The position numbers and the translations under genes were made by a program. A DNA stretch of 64,000 bases, from positions 84,575 to 148,574 of the forward strand of contig JAAMXY010000039.1 in the NCBI GenBank assembly GCA_019677205.1, written 5' to 3'. Numbering within the stretch: position 1 is the first letter of the stretch; every line of letters starts with the position of its first letter. This document shows positions 1-8,226 of this stretch, piece after piece. The notes under the pieces were generated by a model, which worked only from the letters and a program-made list of their open reading frames with translations, did not search any database and was not told the origin of the DNA. This DNA is from Pinguiococcus pyrenoidosus (taxonomy: Eukaryota; Sar; Pinguiophyceae; Pinguiochrysidales; Pinguiochrysidaceae).

Positions 1-79
1 ACCTTACAGCTGGGGAGCGGAACGAAGGTGTGCTCCCGCTTGCAAAGCCTTTTGACAACTGGTTGGCGCTTTCGACTAG

Positions 80-622
80 GTGAACTTCACGATGTTGGAG
101 GAGCCCCTGGACAAGGCAGTAGTCTACCTCGACGCAGAAAAGTTCCACTCAACGTGGCTTGGAAACAAAGCCATCTACCGCACGCGCATGGCCATGCGAG
201 ATGGTGGGCACCTCATCATCCTGGCGCCTGGCGTCTGCAGATTCGGCGAAGATGACGCCATTGACCTCCTCATTCGCAAGTTCGGATACCGCACGACTCC
301 GGAGACGATGGAGAACCTCAAGAATAGCTTCGAGTTGAAGGAGAATCTTAGCGCGGCGGCGCACCTGATTCATGGCTCAAGCGAAGGCCGCTTCCGAATA
401 ACGTACTGTCCGGGCGGCTTGAGTAAGGAAGAAGTAGAAGGCGTGGGATACGACTTCTCCGATCTGGAGGCAATGAGAGCTCGATATGACCCGGAGGTGC
501 TCCGGGATGGGTGGAATTTGGTTGAGGGCGAAAGGGTATTCTTTGTTAGCAATCCTGCCATCGGTCTGTGGGCGAATCGTGCAAGGTTCGAAGCTCGCGA
601 CGACGCCCCGGTAGAAAGATGA
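80..622 (+). CDS. larA: LarA-like nickel-dependent racemase (DUF2088), C-terminal part, 5' truncated
   Basis: The 180 codons match, from memory, the C-terminal domain of the LarA/DUF2088 family. Bacterial LarA interconverts D- and L-lactate using a nickel-pincer cofactor. Seen here: AIYRTRMAMRDGG, LAPGVCRFGEDD, LSAAAHLIHGSSEGRFRITY, YDPEVLRDGWN and ERVFFVSNPAIGLWA. LarA proteins are usually a little over 400 residues, so more than half lies left of the window. The exon probably starts at an acceptor (tag at 77-79, exon from 80); the frame is closed just upstream by tag at 77-79, so 1-79 is most likely intron. No targeting signal or N-terminal active-site residue can be judged. The family assignment is fairly sure; the substrate is not, because many DUF2088 proteins are not lactate racemases. 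Confidence 0.75.
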   Translation: MNFTMLEEPLDKAVVYLDAEKFHSTWLGNKAIYRTRMAMRDGGHLIILAPGVCRFGEDDAIDLLIRKFGYRTTPETMENLKNSFELKENLSAAAHLIHGSSEGRFRITYCPGGLSKEEVEGVGYDFSDLEAMRARYDPEVLRDGWNLVEGERVFFVSNPAIGLWANRARFEARDDAPVER

Positions 623-699
623 TTCGTTCGAAATGGACGCTTTTCCCTTGACAACTTCCTTTCGTCGGCTTCTCTGACTCCTGACGGATGCCTCAAAAA

Positions 700-2289
700 T
701 CACAAGTCTGCGGTTGTAGGTCGGCGTCGCTGAAGCACACACACAAGGCCGGATCCGAAGACGACAGCCCCCAAAACTGCAGCGATAAAAATGGAGGACA
801 TATAGGGCCCGAACTCGGCCCCGTTCCCATTTGTGGCTGCGTCATCGCTGCCTTCAACGATCAAAGAGTCGTCTCCTTCATCTTTGTCGCGTGCCACGCG
901 AAACGCTGTCGGCTGAAGTACAGGATTCAAAGTTGGCATGCTCTGCGGCTCAAGATGACCCGTCGGACTTGAGCTCGGCTGCTTCTCAAGGAAATGCGGG
1001 CAAGACGCCAGGACTGCCTGGCGGACCTCTGCGCACACTTCGTCTCTGGAGTAGTCGGGGTGAAACTGGTACTCGCCGTTGTAAAGCCCGCTGCCGTAGT
1101 CCATGATGCCGCCGGTTTGGCCAACGCCATTCTGGAAGGTGTGCGTTGCACCGAAGTTGTGCCCAATCTCGTGGGCGAAGATCAGCCAAACGAAGTAGGC
1201 GTAGACTCTCTTGTAGATGGTCAATCCCACATTCCTCGGAGAGTCGCACAGCGAACGCAGCACGGCCTCCCCAGAGACCGTGCTCCTTGGGCAGTCCCGG
1301 AGTACGTGCCAAAGGCCTCGTTCCGAAGGCTTCTCCCAATGCAAAAAGTCCGATAGAATGTCCGAGGTGTTGCGGCAAGTGCCATCGTCGTTCCTCAGGT
1401 TCCACTCTGGCGCATTCTCTTGCTCTGTCTGCAAGTAGATTTCTCCGACAGTAAGAATGATGTCGAGCTGGTTGGCGTACACCACGTTGGCATCGTTCAT
1501 GATCTCCTGCACATAGCTTGCGGCTGCTTCCACGGTTCCACCAAATCGGTGAAAAAGGGAGGAGTCGACTGCCATGCCAATGTCAAATCGAGTTTTGCTT
1601 CCCTCTCCCTGTCCCGGATAGCAATCCACGAATCTATGTACTAGATTGCGCTGCCTCTGTGCGCGTGCCGCGTTGAGCCTGCGTTTCCCATGGCCGACTC
1701 CGGTAGGCAAGCCGTCGCGGCCTTCCTCCCCTCCTTCTTGTCCTTCTTCCCCTCCTTCCCCTCGTTCGCCTTCTTCCTCTTCCTCTTCTTCTTCAACGGT
1801 GCAGGGTCCGAGGTCGTCGCTGTGATGCTCGAAGACTCGCAATGCATCGTCGCCTTGCTGCTGCTCGATCACCAGCACTAGGCCATCTTCGATCACAACA
1901 CCGTGGAGGCAGTCTCTTTCCACCGTGAGGGACGCATTCTCGCTCCGGAAGACGGGAGTCACGTAGTCTGTCGCATTGGCCAGCACGGTGCCGTCTTTAC
2001 CGGCAATACGGATCAGTGATGTCGCCTGGATCACTGGCGCTACGCTCGGAAGCTGCATGTCGAAGGTCCTGCCTCCGTGAGCGAAGCTTAGACGGAGCCC
2101 CTCTTGGCCCTCGAGATGCCGGCGGAGGTCATTGTGCAGCGGGACCCTCTGCTGGAGGAGGAGATCCACGCCGCGGAGATCCTGCAAACGGAAATCCTGG
2201 GCTGCAGCGCCTCCTTCGGGCGGAAGCCTTGCCAGCGTGTGGCACAGTGGAAGCAAGAGCAGCAGTTGCCGCCATCCTCGCTGGCTCAT
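700..2289 (-). CDS. ADAM-like membrane-anchored zinc metalloprotease
   Basis: This is a single-exon 529-residue protein. The ATG at 2289 is chosen because it opens a signal peptide (RQLLLLLPLCHTLA). Residues about 35-165 resemble the prodomain of M12B (ADAM/ADAMTS) peptidases. An acidic run follows at 165-192, then a basic stretch (GKRRLNAARAQRQR, 201-214) suited to prodomain processing. The catalytic domain has the metzincin zinc site HEIGHNFGATH (373-383: three His ligands, catalytic Glu374) and a Met-turn IMDYG (395-399). A transmembrane helix near 496-517 and a short basic tail (QRRRP) end the protein. No disintegrin or Cys-rich domain follows, unlike animal ADAMs. It should act on extracellular or lumenal substrates at a membrane. 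It lies tail-to-tail with the LarA-like gene (77-bp spacing). Substrates are unknown. Confidence 0.8.
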   Translation of the reverse strand: MSQRGWRQLLLLLPLCHTLARLPPEGGAAAQDFRLQDLRGVDLLLQQRVPLHNDLRRHLEGQEGLRLSFAHGGRTFDMQLPSVAPVIQATSLIRIAGKDGTVLANATDYVTPVFRSENASLTVERDCLHGVVIEDGLVLVIEQQQGDDALRVFEHHSDDLGPCTVEEEEEEEEGERGEGGEEGQEGGEEGRDGLPTGVGHGKRRLNAARAQRQRNLVHRFVDCYPGQGEGSKTRFDIGMAVDSSLFHRFGGTVEAAASYVQEIMNDANVVYANQLDIILTVGEIYLQTEQENAPEWNLRNDDGTCRNTSDILSDFLHWEKPSERGLWHVLRDCPRSTVSGEAVLRSLCDSPRNVGLTIYKRVYAYFVWLIFAHEIGHNFGATHTFQNGVGQTGGIMDYGSGLYNGEYQFHPDYSRDEVCAEVRQAVLASCPHFLEKQPSSSPTGHLEPQSMPTLNPVLQPTAFRVARDKDEGDDSLIVEGSDDAATNGNGAEFGPYMSSIFIAAVLGAVVFGSGLVCVLQRRRPTTADL

Positions 2290-2934
2290 GTCCCCCTGGA
2301 GAGCCTGCGACCAGCAGCAGCCCGACTTACTCCATCGAGGCCTCTGCACGAGGGAGCTGGCAGAGCAGCCGAAGCGCCTTCCCGTCGATGAAGGAAAAGC
2401 CGGGCGATCGGAGCGGAAAGGGTCAGGCGACGAGGCTTCTTGAAAAGGCGCTTCAAGTGTACGAGGGGGAAATAAGGAGCGGTGCATCAGAGGGCTCGAT
2501 GGTTGGCTATGACTCTATCAAAGAAAGCGCTTTTGGATGGCAACATAGGAAGCAGAGAAGATTCTAAAGTCCTCAATCAACTATATGCTCCTAATATCAC
2601 GTGAACATGCGGAGCCTGACGAACTGAGACCAGATCACCAATGACGCTTCCTTTCGAGTAATATTGATATAAGGCGCCAAAATAACATTGTACTAGTACA
2701 CCAATGACATGTGGTTTGTCAGTCGTGAAGCAGTCAATTGGTCAGATTAGTGGTCATCTGTCACGAGCACGCCAATCACCACCAGCTGGGACTCTGCGGA
2801 ACAAACAAGAACAACGGCGTTGTGCTCAGCTCTCGGACGCCTCTCCTCGCTCAGTGCGACCTCGGCCTCTTCTCGCCTTGCTTGCCGGACCTCAGGCCAA
2901 GCGTGGCATCGTTGCCACGCAAAGCAGTGGAGGC
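2290..2934. promoter_or_regulatory. Divergent intergenic region, metalloprotease / IQ-WW protein
   Basis: Head-to-head spacer. The segment 2565-2705 is visibly richer in A and T than the flanking coding DNA (for example aatattgatataa near 2660) and probably holds both promoters. No other element is recognised. If the downstream gene starts at its earlier in-frame ATG (2704), the spacer is shorter. Confidence 0.4.
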
Positions 2935-5900
2935 ATGCCAAGGACGGCCGAGAAGCAAGTCTTTGGGGCCTCCCTCTCACAGGGGCCACGGGAGCCTGCA
3001 CGGGACTTGGAGGCCTGGGTATCCGCCGAGATCTGCTCGTCGCTGGCCAAGGGCGACCCAGCCATTCGCAGTCGCCTGGAAGCCATTGCCGATCTGAGTG
3101 GAAGCGAGCATGCCATCGAGGTGGCTCTTGCGCGCACCCGCCAGCGGCTCGAGGCGGAGCTGAAGAAGCTCGCGGAGGATCCGGTGGTGAAAGCAAGCAA
3201 AGTGGCGTCTCAGCGAAAGCGGACTGGCAAACGATCACGGAGAAAGAAGGACGACCGCGTGTTTGAGCTGACTCCCGGTCAGGTCTACGCGACAAGGCAG
3301 CTCGACGCCGGCGATCCGTACGGCCTCTCTGGGCTCCTGCTGGAGCGGACGCCGCGAACGCGGCTGGAGGTGCTTCCAGTCCTCGCCAACTCCGGCGAAC
3401 CAGCCTTTGAGGTCGGTCTGAAGGAATTAAATCCCCTTTTGCCAGTGTTTAAGCTGCCCAGGGTCTCTACGGACGCCTCGTTCATCCAGCGCCTTCCCAG
3501 AGAGGATACCGCCGTGGAGAGGAAAGCCAAGGAGCGAGAGCAGGAAGAGGTGCTTCTGATGAAGGAGGCCTTGCAGATCTCAGATGAGGAGCTCGACGAC
3601 TTGGAGAAGGCGCTGTGTAGGGAGCGGCACCTCAGAAACCCAGAGAGCAGCACGGATGCGGCGGCACCCGACGCCGCCTGCCCCTCCGATGCGCCTGACC
3701 GAGACGGCAAACTCGGCGTCGAAACGCCCCGGTCGCCCCCGCGCCTTCCTGAGCCACGCGCAACCAAGCTTATCAGACCTTCGACGCCCCGAGTCCTGCG
3801 GGAGAAAGGAGAATACAAGGTCGACGAGTTGAAGAAGGATCTCGGTGAGTCCATCACATCGATGTGCAACTTTTCGAGCGCGCTCAAGGCAGATGTGCTG
3901 GCCGTGCGCGAGATCTGCCCGATCCCAAAGCACCATCCGGCCCAGCGCTTCTTCAAGCAATGGGGAGCCGAGCGCTTGGGCATTGCCTTCGAAAGCATCG
4001 TGACCAGTCTGCTCAAGGCCACGTGGCTTCGTTGGAGGGATCACATCAGGCAGCTGAAAAGGGCAGAGCGCTTGCTGCGGTATCGCATGTACCAATCCTC
4101 GCGCCGACTGTATGCAATGCTCGTGGACGCACTCCGCGGAAGCCTCGCGCGCGGATGGGTCCGCTGGGTGGCCTTCCTCCGGCTGGAACGAGCACGCGAG
4201 CAGGCCACCTTGCAGAACGCTGCAGCGCGACGAGTCCAAGCCGCCTGGAGGGCTCGCATCGCGAAGAAAAAGCTGAGGAGCTTGCGCCAGGCAGCGATTG
4301 ACCAGCTCCGTAGAGAGGCAGCCAGCAAGATCCAAAGCTTCGCTCGTGGTGCCGCGACTCGCAGGCTCTTCGCGAAGATCATTCGGGAGAAGCGACGAAA
4401 CGAGGCCGCGCAGCTCCTCCAACGCGTCGGCCTCGGGCTGCTCGGCAGGCAAAAAGCCCGGGCTGAGCGCCAGCGGCGAAGAGAAAAGCGCGCCGCCACG
4501 ACAATTCAAGCGAGGCTTCGGGGAATGTGGGCGCGGGCGCTTTACCGGGAGATCTCTGAAGCTCACCGACGGCAGCACGCGGCCCTCCTCGTCCAGCGCA
4601 TCGCCCGAGGCAGGATGGGGAAGCAGGAAGTTGCCAGGCGACGGCTTCAGAAGCGACAGGGCGAAGCGGCAGTCCGGCTGCAAGGTCGCATACGCATGCT
4701 GCTCGCGGTGCGTCGAATCGGTCGCATGCGCAGGGAGCAGCAAGAGCGCGCCGACATGGAAAGAGCCGCATCGATACTCATCCAACGCATCTACCGTGGC
4801 CGTCGCGACCGCCTGGAGCATAAGATCAAGTTGGCCAGCGTCCTCGCTGATCGCCTCGAGAAGGACCGCGGCGCCACCACCATACAAGCTGCTGTGCGGA
4901 GCTTTGTGGCCCGCCGAAAGGTGGAACGGCTGCGAGTTGGTCGTCGGGAGAGATGGATAGACAACGCCCGGCAGGTGCAGGAGGCCTGGGACGACGCATC
5001 AGCTTCGTGGTACTACTACAGCGAGCCGACTGGGGAGAGCTCTTCGGAGCCGCCGCACACGGGATACGCCAAGTACGACGGCCGTCTCGTGTTGGCGAAT
5101 GGGGAAGTCATCGACGACCCGTACTCGGACATGTCGGCAGCCGAAGTCCGCGAGAAGCAGAGAGAAGCGCTGAACGACCTTCAGGAGTGTGTCGAATGCG
5201 AGTCTCGCATTGCAACTCGATGGTGCGCCATATGCGATGACCCGTTCTGCGACTCCTGCTGGGCCGCGATCCACGCCCACGGCAAGCGGCAGATGCACGG
5301 CTTCGCCCACATACACGAGGACGGCTCGGTGAGTCCACGATTCACCTCTCCCGACGGTGACGACGCCGGAGCATTCCAGGGAATCGTGCCCGGCACGACG
5401 GCGGCGAAGCTGGTGAACATGATCCGGCAGGACGGCCAGCATCGTAGAAACTCGCACGGCGCACACACCGGTAGCTATGATAGCTTCGGAAGCTACAGCA
5501 CCGCGGATCCTTCCTACCACGAGCAAGTGGATCCTTCCTACCAAGAGCAAGTAGACTCTCCATACCAAGAGGAAGTAGATCCTTCCTACCAAGAGCAAGT
5601 GAACTCTTCGTACCAAGAGCAAGTAGACTCTTCGTACCACGACGAAGTAGATCCTTCCTACCACGAGCAAGTGAACTCTTCGTACCAAGACCAAGAGCAA
5701 GAGCAAGCCCTGATCGTGCCTGCACCAGAAGAGCAATGGTACCAGTACACCGACGACGACGGATATCCTTTCTGGTACAACGCCAACACCGGACTCAGCC
5801 AGTACGAGGATCCGTACAGTACAAGCAGCGAGGTCTACCCGGAACTGGAGCCGAGCTCGGCACTCGTGGACTACGTCGACGGCACCGCGCCCTCCGCTTA

Positions 5901-6081
5901 CGATCCGAGTGGTCATGCTGATTCGGCCGCTGAGGCCGGAGGCCCAGTGACCTATGAGCGTGACGCAGTGGAATGGCAGCAGTACGAGGATGACGACGGC
6001 AACCCGTACTACTACAACCCCGTGACGGGCATGAGTCAGTACGAGAGTCCCTACGAAGAATCTTCTGCCGGTCTCGAGTGA
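2935..6081 (+). CDS. IQ-motif / B-box / WW-domain scaffold protein
   Basis: One long exon of 1048 codons from ATG 2935; the frame is also open from an ATG at 2704, and that extra 77-residue leader is low-complexity and less likely. About eight IQ-like helices lie between 4200 and 4930 (AARRVQAAWRARIAKKKL, RAATTIQARLRGMWARAL, RGATTIQAAVRSFVARRK), the usual binding sites for calmodulin or centrin. A WW-like segment follows (AWDDASASWYYYSEPTGE). Next is a B-box-like zinc finger at 5182-5325 (CVECESRIATRWCAICDDPF, then CDSCW and HAHG). Eight copies of an 8-residue repeat precede two clear WW domains (EEQWYQYTDDDGYPFWY; EWQQYEDDDGNPYYYNP). WW domains bind proline-rich peptides. A cytoskeletal or ciliary Ca2+-dependent adaptor is inferred; no catalytic domain is seen. 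Confidence 0.8.
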   Translation: MPRTAEKQVFGASLSQGPREPARDLEAWVSAEICSSLAKGDPAIRSRLEAIADLSGSEHAIEVALARTRQRLEAELKKLAEDPVVKASKVASQRKRTGKRSRRKKDDRVFELTPGQVYATRQLDAGDPYGLSGLLLERTPRTRLEVLPVLANSGEPAFEVGLKELNPLLPVFKLPRVSTDASFIQRLPREDTAVERKAKEREQEEVLLMKEALQISDEELDDLEKALCRERHLRNPESSTDAAAPDAACPSDAPDRDGKLGVETPRSPPRLPEPRATKLIRPSTPRVLREKGEYKVDELKKDLGESITSMCNFSSALKADVLAVREICPIPKHHPAQRFFKQWGAERLGIAFESIVTSLLKATWLRWRDHIRQLKRAERLLRYRMYQSSRRLYAMLVDALRGSLARGWVRWVAFLRLERAREQATLQNAAARRVQAAWRARIAKKKLRSLRQAAIDQLRREAASKIQSFARGAATRRLFAKIIREKRRNEAAQLLQRVGLGLLGRQKARAERQRRREKRAATTIQARLRGMWARALYREISEAHRRQHAALLVQRIARGRMGKQEVARRRLQKRQGEAAVRLQGRIRMLLAVRRIGRMRREQQERADMERAASILIQRIYRGRRDRLEHKIKLASVLADRLEKDRGATTIQAAVRSFVARRKVERLRVGRRERWIDNARQVQEAWDDASASWYYYSEPTGESSSEPPHTGYAKYDGRLVLANGEVIDDPYSDMSAAEVREKQREALNDLQECVECESRIATRWCAICDDPFCDSCWAAIHAHGKRQMHGFAHIHEDGSVSPRFTSPDGDDAGAFQGIVPGTTAAKLVNMIRQDGQHRRNSHGAHTGSYDSFGSYSTADPSYHEQVDPSYQEQVDSPYQEEVDPSYQEQVNSSYQEQVDSSYHDEVDPSYHEQVNSSYQDQEQEQALIVPAPEEQWYQYTDDDGYPFWYNANTGLSQYEDPYSTSSEVYPELEPSSALVDYVDGTAPSAYDPSGHADSAAEAGGPVTYERDAVEWQQYEDDDGNPYYYNPVTGMSQYESPYEESSAGLE
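5506..5697 (+). repeat. Eight tandem 24-bp coding repeats
   Basis: Eight in-frame units of 24 bp encode variants of DPSYHEQV / NSSYQEQV. They sit between the B-box and the C-terminal WW domains. The unit length is a multiple of 3, so copy number can change without a frameshift. Confidence 0.9.
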
Positions 6082-6178
6082 CGAAGGAGGCATCAGCAAA
6101 CTCCATTCCCGGCAATGAAAGGACTCTTATGCATCCATTTGACCTCCAAAGCTTGAAGGAGCCTTTTCTGGTCCATCC

Positions 6179-6711
6179 CTAGTTGAAATCGTCCATTCTC
6201 CGATCTCCGATGTATTGGTGGATCAGCTCCATACCCGGGTCGTACTCCTTGAGCTCCCCAGGGTGGGTCTTGCCCTCGCCTGGGTTCAGGATCAGCATAA
6301 GATGGTTCCGCTGCTTGTGCTGAAGAAGAGTCTCTTCCAGGTCCATGTAACCCTTTGCTACCAACACTGCAGAGGAAGGCGAAGAGCATCAGTAGCTGAA
6401 TTCCACAGCTTGTGCCGCCAAAGAGACGGCGTACCATCGATGATGCGCGGATCTTTGATGTGCGCTTTCTTCCGAAAGCGGTCGGCGATGACACTTCGCG
6501 CCTCTGGCCACCAAAAGCAAGTTCCAGCGTGTTCAGAACGTTGTCTGGTCAGAAAAGGGGATTAGCAAGGCGCCCTTCACTCACCGGCGGTCGTGATATT
6601 CAGATCATAAATTGTAAGCACACGCCCGATGTTCTTGCAGATGTCCCGGTACAGCTGTCGCGCCGGAGTGACGCCTTGCAGCGAGCCGCGGATCGCTGCG
6701 GCTTTACTCAT
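6179..6711 (-). CDS. NDUFA6: NADH dehydrogenase alpha subcomplex subunit 6 (complex I LYR protein)
   Basis: Three exons, 6585-6711, 6435-6503 and 6179-6366, give a 127-residue protein. Both introns (81 and 68 nt) are GT...AG and phase 1. The LYR motif lies in ARQLYRDICKNIGR (residues 18-30). The downstream part matches NDUFA6/B14: ADRFRKKAHIKDPRIID, then GYMDLEETLLQHKQRNHLM and MELIHQYIGDRR. In animals this subunit binds mitochondrial acyl carrier protein and sits on the matrix arm of complex I. No cleavable presequence is evident, as is common for LYR proteins. The gene ends 97 bp from the convergent IQ/WW gene and is divergent to bL17m. The exon joins restore the family alignment, so the model is firm. 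Confidence 0.88.
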
Positions 6712-7050
6712 ACTGCTTTGGAGGAATGCAGCGCCTGCTCCACGAGAAGGAGGGTTCTGAAGAGCGTCTTGGCGCCCGGTTTTAGAGGAGACTTGGAGGG
6801 CGCAGCGCGTTGCGTGCGAAGCCCCTCGGAAAGGAATGTAAAATTACAATTGTGACATTTGATCAGTTTCAAACCATAACTATCCTAAACAACAAATTAT
6901 TGAATTTTTATTGCTCTATTAATCTTGTAGGTAATTTTTATTTATATTTGAACCGACGTTGGGGTTTAAGGATGAAAACAACAACGTTTTTGATTTGATG
7001 CTTTGATGCAAACCCCCGAGCTCCGGACAGAGACCAAACGCGAGCAAAAG
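6712..7050. promoter_or_regulatory. AT-rich divergent promoter, NDUFA6 / bL17m
   Basis: A head-to-head spacer between two mitochondrial protein genes. Its core, about 6836-6990, is strongly AT-rich (runs such as aaattattgaatttttatt) in contrast to the GC-rich coding DNA around it. A bidirectional promoter is inferred. Confidence 0.5.
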
Positions 7051-7812
7051 ATGTCCTCGCCCAGCGTTGTGCTGCGCGGTGCTGCGCTGCGCTGCAGAAG
7101 TGTAGAGCGTGCTGGACGCGCCACCGACTGTTTGCTGCTGTCCTACACGTTCTGGAGAAAGATGGTGCTGGGAAGAACGCCTGCGCACCTCAAGGCCATG
7201 CTTCGGTGCGGACTTGTGCGCGGCAGAGATGCGACGCGCCGCAGGACTGACACGATTCCATTGCAGCAACATGGTGACCTCTCTGATCAAGCATGAGCGC
7301 ATTCGGACGACCTTGCCAAAAGCGAAGAGAGTGCAGCCGCTCGCGGAGAGACTCGTCACGAAGTGCAAGGAAGGTGCGGGCTTCTGCTGCTGCGTGGCAA
7401 GAGAGAGTGCCTGGACACAAGTCTCACGGACAGTGGTGCCACAGATACGCACGCGAATCGGGGATATGTCATGGGCATCGTTCGCGAGGAGGTGGCGGTA
7501 GAAAAGCTCTTCCTCGTGCTGGGTCCGAGGTACAAGGAGCGCCAAGGAGGCTACACGCGCATCATGAAGCTGGCCGATCGAAGGAAAGGTGAGCACGAGC
7601 CTAGTCCGCGGGTGTCAGAAGCCGCTTCACCTAGTCGTCTTTGAAGCTGGGAGCAGCCACCAAGGCCTCGCAAGGAATGGCTTGCACTGAATTCCTGTCC
7701 TTTGATAGGTGATGGAGCCGACATGGCGATCATTGAGTACGTTGATAGAGAGGGTGAGCTCCGCAGGGCAAGGCCTCCGAGGCCGCAGGGTCCTCCCCGG
7801 CCAGAGTATTGA
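7051..7812 (+). CDS. MRPL17: Mitochondrial ribosomal protein bL17m
   Basis: Four exons (7051-7205, 7267-7373, 7445-7588, 7709-7812) give 169 residues. Introns of 61, 71 and 120 nt all join in frame and rebuild the bacterial L17 pattern: [60 protein letters not shown] and MAIIEYVD. The N-terminal 37 residues before the L17 core are Arg-rich with little acid ([18 protein letters not shown]), as in a mitochondrial presequence; no signal peptide is present, which argues against the plastid. The frame is also open from an ATG near 7006, so a longer leader is possible. bL17 lies near the exit tunnel of the large subunit. Confidence 0.85.
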
Positions 7813-8226
7813 TTCTGGCGACAGAAATGCAGTGAACAGGCATTTCAAGAAGAGGCGTTGCTGCGGATTGAGCTTGCTTTCCAACATCCTCGTCCTTGAG
7901 CAAAGCCGCACGGTCACGCGACGAGGCTTTGGATCATTTCCGTATCCCCTTGCGTTCACTTTTCCATTCTGGCGGAAATCAGGCCTCGCCGCTTCAATGT
8001 TCTCACTACCGTATTACAGGCCATACTTATTCTCAAAGAATCGTCGAAATCGACGCGCCAGGTCGTCGGCAGAACACTCCAGTAGGAAGGGTGGGCTCGC
8101 AGTTCATTTAAATGCCTCCAAGTTCAGGACAGAGACGATCCCAGGCAACCCTCCCGAACGTTCCCGCCAAGGATCTCGAGAGCGGCACGGGAGAAGTACA
8201 TGCTACCCGCACTGCCTCCACCGTAA
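7813..8226. other. Intergenic region, bL17m to sulfotransferase
   Basis: Spacer between two plus-strand genes. It should hold the bL17m 3' end and the sulfotransferase promoter. No gene, repeat or RNA is recognised. Confidence 0.4.

Noticed and set aside
5506-5697. Regular 24-bp repeats considered as a CRISPR array
   Set aside because: They are directly tandem without spacers and encode in-frame residues of a eukaryotic protein.
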